Position numbers and translations under genes: made by a program | Notes under the pieces: model-generated | The model's input: the letters and a program-made list of their open reading frames with translations, nothing else | What the model was told of the DNA's origin: nothing | Databases searched by the model: none | Assembly: GCF_005048155.1 (NCBI RefSeq) | Contig: NZ_SUMB01000007.1 | Location: 1-64,000, forward strand | Source of the DNA: Streptomyces piniterrae | GTDB taxonomy: Bacteria > Actinomycetota > Actinomycetes > Streptomycetales > Streptomycetaceae | Direction: 5' to 3' | Length of the DNA stretch: 64,000 nucleotides | Shown here: piece by piece, positions 24,345-31,927 of the stretch | Layout: each line of letters opens with the position of its first letter | Position numbering within the stretch: the stretch's first letter is position 1

Positions 24345-26683
24345 GACTCCCCCAGTTCCCGCGGCGCGGTCCCGCGCCCGAACTCGTAGGCCATCGAGGT
24401 GTCGTACGCGCCGCACATGCCGAACGCGAGGTGGTCGCCCTCCCGGACGTCGTCCAGGTCGAGGCGCCATGCGAGGACATCGTGCTCCATGCAGGATCTG
24501 CCCAGAATCCTGCTCCGGCCGGGACGCAGCGGTACCCAGGCCGATCCGTCGAACCGGGCCACCGGGTGCAGCCGGTACGGCCCCTCGGGCATGTCGCCCT
24601 CGCCCGCGTCGACGACGATCTCGCAGTTCGAGCCGGTTTCCCGGCGCACCAGGACCTGTGTCACGACGGCGGCCGTCGGCTGGGTGAGGAGCTTGCCCGG
24701 CTCCAGCACCAGCAGCGGATCGGCCTCGCGTGCCGCGGCGGGGCCGTGCGCGAGCACATACTCCAGCGACGGACGCAGCCCCGTCATGTCGTCGACGTGC
24801 CACCCGCCGCCGACGTCCAGCACGGCCGGGGGCTGACCGAGCTGATCCGCCAGCGGATCGGCGGCTCTCAGCGCTGCCGCGCATTCGCGCTGCCAGCGCG
24901 GCGCGCCCAGGTTGCTCTGGGCGAAGTGGAAGTGCAGCCCCCACCGGGCGCCGAGCCGCCGGGCCAGCGTGCCGAGCAGCCGAGCCGCCTCGGCCATGAC
25001 CTCGCGCTCGTGCAGCGGGATGCCGAATCGGCTGCTGAGGGCGACGGGGGCGACGCGGATCCCGATGACCTCGGCCGTCAGCCGGAAGCCGTCGTCCAGC
25101 AGTGTGTGGAGTCTGCGCAGTTCCGCCACGGAGTCGGCGAAGAAGGCCCAGCAGCGCACGCGGTCGGTGGCCGGCCACCACTTCGCGGGCCCGTTGAGGA
25201 TCGCGCGGTCGGCCGACAGACCGAGGCCGTCGGCCACATCGAGCTCGGCCAGGCTGATCGCCTCGGCGACCATGCCCAGCCGTGCGGCCTCACGCAGCAC
25301 CGCGGGCTGGGGGCACGTCTTGATGCTGTGCGCGAGCAGCACCCTGCCGAGCCCTTCGACCTGCCGCTGCAGGGCGTGGACCTGCTCGGTGAACAGGGGG
25401 AGGAGGAGATGCCGACGGGGCGTGGCCCCGCGTCCGGGAGGTTCGAGCAGATCCTCGAACCCTCCTGCCTGCGCCGCTGTCGCCGGACGGCCGTCGACCG
25501 ACTCCTCGGCCACCACATTGCGTTCGTCCGGAAGCAGCCCTCGCCGGCCCAGCGAGGCCATCCCCGAGGGATGTTTGTCCGCCACACGGGACAACCCGCC
25601 GGCAGACCAGGTGAACGGGGTGATGCCCAGAGACGGGTGGACCGGGATCTCCTCGACCACACGGGTGAAGCCGGGGGCCAGGGGCCTGCCCCGGTCGGCG
25701 GCACGCCCCGCGACCAGGGCCGCGGGCAGGTTGGCGCCGCACACCGAAGCACCGTGGATCCAGGCGGGCAGGCGCGGGTTGACCTCCATGAGCGTGAGTT
25801 CGCCGTTCCAGCCGCGGATCAGTTCCAGCTCGCCGCCGCCGCTCCACAGGCTGTCGGCGACGAGAGCCGTCAGCCGGTCATGCAGCTCTCCGTCCAGTTC
25901 CGCGACTTCGGCGGCCCATGTCTTGCCCTCGCCCGTGACCATCGCCTTGGTGATGAACACCGCGTCGAGGAGCCGGCCGTCCAGGGCGCAGAACGCGATG
26001 CTGCACTCCTGGCCGGCGACATGTGCCTCCAGATGCCATCCGCCGCCCCACGTCTGCTCCAGCCGGGTTCCCAGGGCCAGCGCGTCCTGGGCGCTGAAAG
26101 CCTGAAAGGCGTCGTGGTGCTCGCCCTTCACCCATACGCCGTGCGGAGACCGGCGGATGAATCGTTCGACGGCCTGCCAGCTGGTGTCGGTCTCGTACTC
26201 CGCGGAGCGGACGCCGAGCCGTGCGGCGGCATCGACGGGAGGCTTGCACACCAGGTCAAGCGCGGTCTTCGAAGGGGCCAGAACCCGGTCGTGGGCACCC
26301 ATCTCCGTCGCGAGCAGCCGGACTTCCAGGTCCAGGCAGGGAATCAGCACCGCGTCGTCGGGCTCCAGAAGGCGCTCGATCTGCTCGGTCCAGGTGGCGA
26401 GGTGCATACGGCTCCACGGCGGCAGGCACACCAGGTCGTCGAGGACGTCCGAGTGCAGCCCCGAACTGTCCGGCGAGTAGTCCACGCCGACGAGCCGGAG
26501 ATCGGGCCAGGCGAGCCGCAGGGAGCGTGCCACGCTCAGGCCGGACGACGGGTTCGGGCCGCTGTGCATACCGCTGATGAAGACCGTGCCGATGGTGGCC
26601 GCAGGCCCCTTCGACGCCTCAGGTCTCGTGCCATCCCGGCTTACGTCCACCAACTCGCGGAGAGTACGTGCTCGGAGCCCCAT
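24341..26683 (-). CDS. ATP-grasp ligase fused to a PLP-dependent DAP/ornithine-type decarboxylase
   Basis: A protein of 780 residues. Residues about 28-390 are an ATP-grasp domain of the carbamoyl-phosphate-synthase type: TVFISGMHSGPNPSSGLSVA start, HGVWVKGEHHDAF with an ATP-site lysine, and LELIRGWNGELTLMEVNPRL with Mg-binding Glu and Asn. Residues about 420-780 are a fold-III decarboxylase: AHSIKTCPQPAVL with the PLP lysine near 455, LDVGGGWHV for phosphate binding, GRSCMEHDVL with the catalytic cysteine near 731, and AYDTSMAYEF. It probably ligates and decarboxylates an amino acid. The start is ambiguous: ATG 26683 or GTG 26719, neither with a good ribosome binding site. Confidence 0.82.
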   Translation of the reverse strand: MGLRARTLRELVDVSRDGTRPEASKGPAATIGTVFISGMHSGPNPSSGLSVARSLRLAWPDLRLVGVDYSPDSSGLHSDVLDDLVCLPPWSRMHLATWTEQIERLLEPDDAVLIPCLDLEVRLLATEMGAHDRVLAPSKTALDLVCKPPVDAAARLGVRSAEYETDTSWQAVERFIRRSPHGVWVKGEHHDAFQAFSAQDALALGTRLEQTWGGGWHLEAHVAGQECSIAFCALDGRLLDAVFITKAMVTGEGKTWAAEVAELDGELHDRLTALVADSLWSGGGELELIRGWNGELTLMEVNPRLPAWIHGASVCGANLPAALVAGRAADRGRPLAPGFTRVVEEIPVHPSLGITPFTWSAGGLSRVADKHPSGMASLGRRGLLPDERNVVAEESVDGRPATAAQAGGFEDLLEPPGRGATPRRHLLLPLFTEQVHALQRQVEGLGRVLLAHSIKTCPQPAVLREAARLGMVAEAISLAELDVADGLGLSADRAILNGPAKWWPATDRVRCWAFFADSVAELRRLHTLLDDGFRLTAEVIGIRVAPVALSSRFGIPLHEREVMAEAARLLGTLARRLGARWGLHFHFAQSNLGAPRWQRECAAALRAADPLADQLGQPPAVLDVGGGWHVDDMTGLRPSLEYVLAHGPAAAREADPLLVLEPGKLLTQPTAAVVTQVLVRRETGSNCEIVVDAGEGDMPEGPYRLHPVARFDGSAWVPLRPGRSRILGRSCMEHDVLAWRLDLDDVREGDHLAFGMCGAYDTSMAYEFGRGTAPRELGES

Positions 26684-26782
26684 GCCGACATCATCAGCAG
26701 ATGTCTCCCCCGGGGGCACCCGGTGGCATCCGGCAGGGTGAGAGGACGCCCCGGCTCACCGCCGCGGCGCCCGCCCATGAAC

Positions 26783-26820
26783 GACGGCGGGGCGCCCCGG
26801 TGAAAGGGCGCCCCGCCGTC
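26783..26820 (-). terminator. Perfect 15-pair hairpin downstream of nadA
   Basis: Arms 26783-26797 and 26806-26820 (GACGGCGGGGCGCCC and its complement) enclose an 8-base loop. It lies 33 bases past the nadA stop and 100 bases before the ligase-decarboxylase gene, both on the minus strand, so it should insulate the two transcripts. Confidence 0.85.
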
Positions 26821-26852
26821 ATATCGGCCTGTCTACGGCAACACCGGCCCGC

Positions 26853-28043
26853 CTACGGCAGCGCCAGCATCCGCTCCAGCGCCAGCTTCGCGAAGCTCTC
26901 GGTCTCCTTGTCGACCTCGATGCGGTTGACGACCTTGCCGGCCGCCAGCGACTCCAGCGTCCACACCAGGTGGGGGAGGTCGATGCGGTTCATCGTCGAG
27001 CAGAAGCAGACCGTCTTGTCGAGGAAGACGATCTCCTTGTCCTCAGCGGCGAAACGGTTGGCCAGGCGGCGGACCAGGTTCAGCTCGGTGCCGATCGCCC
27101 ACTTCGAGCCGGCCGGCGCGGCCTCCAGGGCCTTGATGATGTACTCCGTCGAGCCGACGTAGTCCGCCGCCGCCACGACCTCGTGCTTGCACTCGGGGTG
27201 GACGAGGACGTTCACGCCGGGGATGCGGGCGCGGACGTCGTTGACCGAGTCGAGCGAGAAGCGGCCGTGGACGGAGCAGTGGCCGCGCCACAGGATCATC
27301 TTCGCCGCGCGCAGCTCCTCGGCGGTCAGACCGCCGTTCGGCTTGTGCGGGTTGTAGACGACACAGTCGTCCAGGGACATGCCCATGTCCCGTACGGCGG
27401 TGTTGCGGCCCAGGTGCTGGTCGGGCAGGAAGAGCACCTTTGTTGAATTGGGCTCGCCCTGCTCGAAGGCCCAGTCCAGCGCCCGCTTCGCGTTGGAGGA
27501 GGTGCAGATCGTGCCGCCGTGCTTGCCCGTGAACGCCTTGATGTCGGCCGAGGAGTTCATGTACGAGACGGGCACGACCTGCTCGGCTATGCCCGCCTCC
27601 GTCAGCACGTCCCAGCACTCGGCGACCTGCTCGGCGGTCGCCATGTCGGCCATCGAGCAGCCGGCGGCCAGGTCGGGGAGGATGACCCGCTGGTCGTCGC
27701 CGGTGAGGATGTCCGCCGACTCGGCCATGAAGTGCACACCGCAGAAGACGATGTACTCGGCGTCCGGCCGGGCGGCCGCGTCGCGCGCGAGCTTGAACGA
27801 GTCGCCGGTCACATCGGCGAACTCGATCACCTCGTCGCGCTGGTAGTGGTGCCCCAGGACGAAGACCTTGTCCCCGAGCTTCGCCTTGGCCGCGCGGGCA
27901 CGCTCGACGAGGTCGGGGTCCGACGGGGCCGGCAGATCGCCGGGGCACTCCACGCCGCGCTCGCTCTTGGGGTCGGCCTCGCGGCCGAGGAGGAGCAGGG
28001 CCAGCGGGGTCGGCTGGACGTCCAGGGGCTGGGCGGTGGTCAC
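26853..28043 (-). CDS. nadA: Quinolinate synthase
   Basis: A protein of 396 residues that condenses iminoaspartate with dihydroxyacetone phosphate in de novo NAD synthesis. It has the GHHYQRDEVIEFAD start of the first domain and the cysteines that bind a [4Fe-4S] cluster, in VFCGVHFM, HPECKHEV and KTVCFCSTMNRI. YNPHKPNGGLT and GTELNLVRRLA are other conserved segments. Of two nearby GTG starts, 28043 is preferred because AGAGAGG lies about nine bases upstream; 28052 would overlap that site. No nadB or nadC is adjacent. Three palindromes upstream suggest repression. Confidence 0.95.
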   Translation of the reverse strand: MTTAQPLDVQPTPLALLLLGREADPKSERGVECPGDLPAPSDPDLVERARAAKAKLGDKVFVLGHHYQRDEVIEFADVTGDSFKLARDAAARPDAEYIVFCGVHFMAESADILTGDDQRVILPDLAAGCSMADMATAEQVAECWDVLTEAGIAEQVVPVSYMNSSADIKAFTGKHGGTICTSSNAKRALDWAFEQGEPNSTKVLFLPDQHLGRNTAVRDMGMSLDDCVVYNPHKPNGGLTAEELRAAKMILWRGHCSVHGRFSLDSVNDVRARIPGVNVLVHPECKHEVVAAADYVGSTEYIIKALEAAPAGSKWAIGTELNLVRRLANRFAAEDKEIVFLDKTVCFCSTMNRIDLPHLVWTLESLAAGKVVNRIEVDKETESFAKLALERMLALP

Positions 28044-28078
28044 GACACGCACCCTCTCTTTTCTGCAGACAGCCTTCT

Positions 28079-28149
28079 CGTCTATTTGACGCTATCTATC
28101 ATAACCTGCTTCACGTCAGTTTGACGATGGCCATACTGTCGATGTGACG
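28079..28149. promoter_or_regulatory. Three 13-base palindromes in the nadA/erpA divergent region
   Basis: CGTCTATTTGACG (28079-28091), CGTCAGTTTGACG (28114-28126) and TGTCGATGTGACG (28137-28149) share the pattern yGTC-N5-GACG. Between the first two lies TATGAT on the minus strand (28102-28107), a good -10 for nadA. A repressor of NAD synthesis binding here is likely; its identity is not given by the sequence. Confidence 0.7.
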
Positions 28150-28312
28150 CATCCGAACCCGCCGCATAAGCAGTCGACTACGGTCGACTAACGGGCATCG
28201 TGCGCGGGTGTGCGAGCATGAAGAGAGAAGTTGCGCCCAAGCCGGAATTAATCCGGGGCCCCGTGGGTTGCCACCGAGGGCAAGCGGTCCGTACAACCCG
28301 GGAGAGATGTAG

Positions 28313-28666
28313 ATGAGCGTTCAGGACGAGACCACCGTCAGCGACGGCATCATCCTGTCCGACGCGGCCGCGTCGAAGGTCAAGAGCCTGCTGGAGCAGG
28401 AGGGCCGGGACGACCTCGCGCTGCGGGTGGCCGTTCAGCCCGGTGGCTGCTCCGGTCTGCGCTACCAGCTCTTCTTCGACGAGCGGTCGCTCGACGGCGA
28501 TGTCGTGAAGGACTTCGACGGTGTCAAGGTCGTCACCGACCGGATGAGCGCCCCCTACCTCGGCGGTGCCTCCATCGACTTCGTCGACACCATCGAGAAG
28601 CAGGGCTTCACGATCGACAACCCGAACGCCACCGGCTCCTGCGCCTGCGGCGACTCCTTCAGCTAA
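28313..28666 (+). CDS. erpA: Iron-sulfur cluster insertion protein, ErpA/HesB type
   Basis: A protein of 117 residues of the A-type carrier family that hands Fe-S clusters to target enzymes. The three conserved cysteines are in QPGGCSGLRYQLFFD and the C-terminal GSCACGDSFS. The N-terminus SDGIILSDAAASKVKSLLEQ fits. It is divergent from nadA, which encodes an Fe-S enzyme, and close to the respiratory genes, where the Rieske protein also needs a cluster. The ATG at 28313 has GAGAGATG upstream. Confidence 0.95.
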   Translation: MSVQDETTVSDGIILSDAAASKVKSLLEQEGRDDLALRVAVQPGGCSGLRYQLFFDERSLDGDVVKDFDGVKVVTDRMSAPYLGGASIDFVDTIEKQGFTIDNPNATGSCACGDSFS

Positions 28667-28689
28667 GCGGCGAAGCGGGTACGAACAGC

Positions 28690-28730
28690 CGAAGGCGGCG
28701 CTCCCCACCGACCGGGGAACGCCGCCTTCG
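28690..28730. terminator. 17-pair hairpin between convergent genes
   Basis: Arms 28690-28706 and 28714-28730 pair with a single mismatch around a 7-base loop. It lies between erpA and the convergent secreted-protein gene and can stop both. Confidence 0.8.
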
Positions 28731-28747
28731 TCGTACCGCCGCCCTCG

Positions 28748-30283
28748 CTACTGCTTGGGCACGGCACGGCCCGTCGACGCGTCGATCACCTTGCGGCCGT
28801 CCAGCGGCTTCTCCAGCGTCACCGTCTTCGTGAACTCCTTGGCGATCTTGACGCAGATCTGGCCGGGCTTCTTGTCCTTGCCGACCACCTTCGTCCGCAC
28901 CGAGCCGCCCGACTCCTCGGCGCTCACCGAGTACGTGCTGCACACGCCGCCCCAGAAGTGCAGCGTCAGCGTCTTGCCGTCCCCGCCGACGGAGTACTCC
29001 TCCAGCGCCATCGCCCCGGGCTTCCCGGACGGCTTCTGCGGCCGCGCCGGGCTCTGCGACGTACCGCCGTCGTCCCGGTGCGCCAGATACTTCGGGTTCA
29101 CCGCCGGGTGCGCCACCGTCGACGTCGCGTCGGGGCCGTCGCCGGCGCCCGGCTGCCGCACCGTGTAGAGCCAGGACGGCACCAGCGCCGGCCCGCCGTT
29201 CACGTACTGCACCGCGAGCCCGAAGACCGCACCGGTCACCTCGGCCGGCTTCTGCGCCCTGGTCGGCGACGGCTCGCACGGGGCGATCCCGCCATCGCCG
29301 CTCTTCGCGGTGTGCGGTGCCTCACAACCCGGCCGGTTCGCGCCGCCGCCGCGCGAGTTCAGCCGGTCCAGCGTCTTGTCCGCGCCCAGCACCGGATACG
29401 TGGCGCCCTTGACCGGATCCGCCAACTGGCCGCTGCCGCCGACCACCTGACCGTCCGAGCCGACCTGCAGATCGCTCTGCCAGCCGTACGTCGGCAGCCC
29501 GCCGAGCACCGGATCCGCGGTGACGATCCGCACCGCGCCGGACAGCCCGCTCGCGTCGAGCTTCGCGTCCTGCTGGCCGAGCGCCTTCAGCACCGGCCGC
29601 ACCGCCTGCTTGGCCTTCTCCGGCGACACCGCGCCCTTGCCGCTGCCGTCGTCCTCGGTCGAGGCGTCCCCGCCGCCCCGGTACGACGGACAGCCGGGCC
29701 GGCTCGACGACACGGGTACGTCATCACCCGCGCCGGCCTTGGGGGAGCTGGGCAGTGCGCAGTTCGTCCCGCCCGGGGTGCCGTACTGCGAGTACGTCCA
29801 CGATCCGGAGCCGGTCTTGCTCACCTGGAGCACCGGATGGCGGGCATCCTGCGTCACCCCGCCGACCTTCCAGGTATTGCCCTCCGAACGCACCTTTCCG
29901 GCCACATCCAGGGCCTTCGCGAGCCGTTCCACCGACGCCTGGCTGATCTGCCCCTTCGGCCGGTACACCGGCGCGGACTTTGGGCCGCCGGGCAGCTTCT
30001 TCACCGCGCGGTACTTCGCACCCTGCGGATTGGGCTCACCGGCCGCGATCCCGCCACCGGCGTACCCGTCGAGGGCGAGCGGCGGCGGATCGCCCTGGGC
30101 CGCGGCATGGGTGCCGGAATCCCCGCCGCCGGACGCGGACGAGGCCCAGTACGCCGCGCCGCCCCCGGCGAGCAGCACCGCCGCGGCCATCGAGGCGACG
30201 ATCACAGGGGTGCGCCGCCTCCGCTCCGCGGGGTGCGCACCGGCGGGGGTGTCGGGGGTGTCCGGTGTGTCCTCGGTGTTCAC
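28748..30283 (-). CDS. Membrane-anchored extracytoplasmic protein of unknown function
   Basis: A protein of 511 residues: a Thr/Pro/Asp-rich N-terminal tail, one membrane helix near residues 23-48, then a long extracytoplasmic part. Four paired-looking cysteines occur in NCALPSS, RPGCPSYRG, NRPGCEAPH and APCEPSP, plus GGVCSTYS and GQICVKIA near the end. The C-terminal part (ALEEYSVGGDGKTLTLHFWG) may be a small beta domain. I do not recognise the family. The GTG at 30283 has AAGGAG seven bases upstream; the frame extends further upstream without such a site. It is convergent with erpA and separate from its right-hand neighbour. Confidence 0.82.
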   Translation of the reverse strand: MNTEDTPDTPDTPAGAHPAERRRRTPVIVASMAAAVLLAGGGAAYWASSASGGGDSGTHAAAQGDPPPLALDGYAGGGIAAGEPNPQGAKYRAVKKLPGGPKSAPVYRPKGQISQASVERLAKALDVAGKVRSEGNTWKVGGVTQDARHPVLQVSKTGSGSWTYSQYGTPGGTNCALPSSPKAGAGDDVPVSSSRPGCPSYRGGGDASTEDDGSGKGAVSPEKAKQAVRPVLKALGQQDAKLDASGLSGAVRIVTADPVLGGLPTYGWQSDLQVGSDGQVVGGSGQLADPVKGATYPVLGADKTLDRLNSRGGGANRPGCEAPHTAKSGDGGIAPCEPSPTRAQKPAEVTGAVFGLAVQYVNGGPALVPSWLYTVRQPGAGDGPDATSTVAHPAVNPKYLAHRDDGGTSQSPARPQKPSGKPGAMALEEYSVGGDGKTLTLHFWGGVCSTYSVSAEESGGSVRTKVVGKDKKPGQICVKIAKEFTKTVTLEKPLDGRKVIDASTGRAVPKQ

Positions 30284-30461
30284 CGCATCGCTCCTTCGGC
30301 TCCGCTGGACAGCTGACGTGCCATCCTCCGTGGGGGTGGACGTCGGTGTGACGGAGCGGGGGCGCGCGCGGTTCCCGGTGGGCGCCGGCAAGTCGCCCGC
30401 GGCGCCGTACGGGTGGCGTACGGACGCCATGCGGATGACGTGCGGCGCCGCGGACGCGACA

Positions 30462-30515
30462 CCGGCCATCGGCCGACGGGGTTGTCGATCAGCAGCCCCG
30501 TCGGCCGATGGCCGG
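30462..30515 (-). terminator. Perfect 20-pair hairpin
   Basis: Arms 30462-30481 and 30496-30515 pair exactly around a 14-base loop. It lies just past the stop of the small gene at 30532 on the minus strand and is well placed to end that transcript before the secreted-protein gene. Confidence 0.85.
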
Positions 30516-30531
30516 CTGTGGGTCGGTCGCC

Positions 30532-30747
30532 TCAGTCGCCGTAGTCGGACATCCCGTCGACGAGTTCCGCGGACTTGTCGGGGACCTTGATGCCATGCAG
30601 ATCGGACGCCCGGCCCGGTGGCGGTGCGTCGTGCCGCCGGCCCTTCCAGCGTGGTGCCATCCGCGCGCAGTCCCCGCGCAGCTGGTCGAGCGACTCCGGG
30701 TCGGTGGCGGCGTCGTCGGGAGTGACGCCTTTCACATGCTTGGTCAT
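30532..30747 (-). CDS. Small hydrophilic protein, 71 residues
   Basis: A short charged protein starting MTKHVKGVTPDDAATDPESL, with LRGDCARMAPRWKGRRHD in the middle and a C-terminal PDKSAELVDGMSDYGD. No membrane segment or known motif. The ATG at 30747 has no strong ribosome binding site, so it may be poorly or leaderlessly translated. Support comes from its codon use, a bounding 20-pair terminator and an upstream gap shared with the divergent kinase gene. The function is unknown. Confidence 0.7.
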   Translation of the reverse strand: MTKHVKGVTPDDAATDPESLDQLRGDCARMAPRWKGRRHDAPPPGRASDLHGIKVPDKSAELVDGMSDYGD

Positions 30748-30888
30748 ACGACGAACCGTACGCATCTCACGGCCTGAGGAGAAAGACCTACTATTGGGTA
30801 AATTCGCCAGGTAGGAGGGGCCGGGCCGACCGGGTAGCGTAAGTCCACGTCCGACAGCCCTTACGCCTCCCGCAGGAGCAGACCCGTC

Positions 30889-31863
30889 GTGCGTATCGCA
30901 GTCACCGGCTCCATCGCCACCGACCACCTGATGACCTTCCCCGGCCGCTTCGCCGACCAGCTGGTCGCCGACCAGCTGCACACGGTCTCGCTCTCCTTCC
31001 TGGTCGACGGCCTCGACATCCGGCGGGGCGGCGTCGCCCCCAACATCTGCTACGGCATGGGCCTGCTCGGCCTGCGCCCGATCCTGGTCGGCGCCGCCGG
31101 CACCGACTTCGCCGAATACCGCGCCTGGCTCGACCGGCACGGCGTCGACACCGCCTCCGTCCGGATCTCCGAGGTCCTGCACACCGCGCGCTTCGTGTGC
31201 ACCACGGACAGCGACCACAACCAGATCGCGTCCTTCTACACCGGCGCCATGAGCGAGGCCCGCCAGATCGAGCTGCAGCCGGTCGCCGACCGGGTCAGCG
31301 GCCTGGACCTGGTGCTGATCGGCGCGGACGACCCCGAGGCGATGATCCGGCACACCGAGGAGTGCCGCTCGCGCGGCATCCCGTTCGCCGCCGACCCCTC
31401 GCAGCAGCTCGCGCGCATGGAGGGCGACGACATCCGCGTCCTGATCGAGGGCGCCGAGTACCTCTTCACCAATGAGTACGAAAAGGCCCTGATCGAGTCC
31501 AAGACCGGCTGGACCGGCGACGAGATCCTGGCCAAGGTCGGCACCCGCGTCACCACCCTCGGCGCCCAGGGCGTCCGCATCGAGCGGCTCGGCGAGTCCG
31601 CCGTCGAGGTCGGCGTCCCGGAGGAGGAGGCCAAGGTCGACCCCACCGGCGTCGGCGACGCCTTCCGCGCCGGCTTCCTGGCCGGCCGCGCCTGGGAGCT
31701 GGGCCTGGAGCGCTCCGCCCAGCTCGGCTGCATGCTCGCCACCCTCGTCATCGAGACCCTGGGCACCCAGGAGTACGAGCTGCGCCGCGGCCACTTCATG
31801 GACCGCTTCACCAAGGCGTACGGCGACGTGGCCGCCGACGAGGTCCGCGCGCACCTGGCGTGA
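30889..31863 (+). CDS. PfkB-family carbohydrate/nucleoside kinase
   Basis: A protein of 324 residues of the ribokinase superfamily. It starts RIAVTGSIATDHLMTFPGRF, has the GGVAPNICYGMGLLG segment near residue 47, and the C-terminal signature VDPTGVGDAFRAGFLAG with the catalytic aspartate and anion hole. It may phosphorylate adenosine or a sugar; the IATDHLM start resembles adenosine-kinase-like members of actinobacteria. The GTG at 30889 has AGGAG about ten bases upstream. It stands alone between a divergent small gene and the convergent desulfurase fusion. Confidence 0.92.
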   Translation: MRIAVTGSIATDHLMTFPGRFADQLVADQLHTVSLSFLVDGLDIRRGGVAPNICYGMGLLGLRPILVGAAGTDFAEYRAWLDRHGVDTASVRISEVLHTARFVCTTDSDHNQIASFYTGAMSEARQIELQPVADRVSGLDLVLIGADDPEAMIRHTEECRSRGIPFAADPSQQLARMEGDDIRVLIEGAEYLFTNEYEKALIESKTGWTGDEILAKVGTRVTTLGAQGVRIERLGESAVEVGVPEEEAKVDPTGVGDAFRAGFLAGRAWELGLERSAQLGCMLATLVIETLGTQEYELRRGHFMDRFTKAYGDVAADEVRAHLA

Positions 31864-31927
31864 CATGAATCGGGCGGGACGGGCGGGGGCGCGTGGAGCG
31901 TTCCCGCCCGTGTGCGTTGTCCGCCGC

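Noticed and set aside
24431-26803. Long plus-strand frame opposite the ligase-decarboxylase gene
   Set aside because: The minus strand carries all ATP-grasp and PLP motifs. The plus frame is an antisense shadow.
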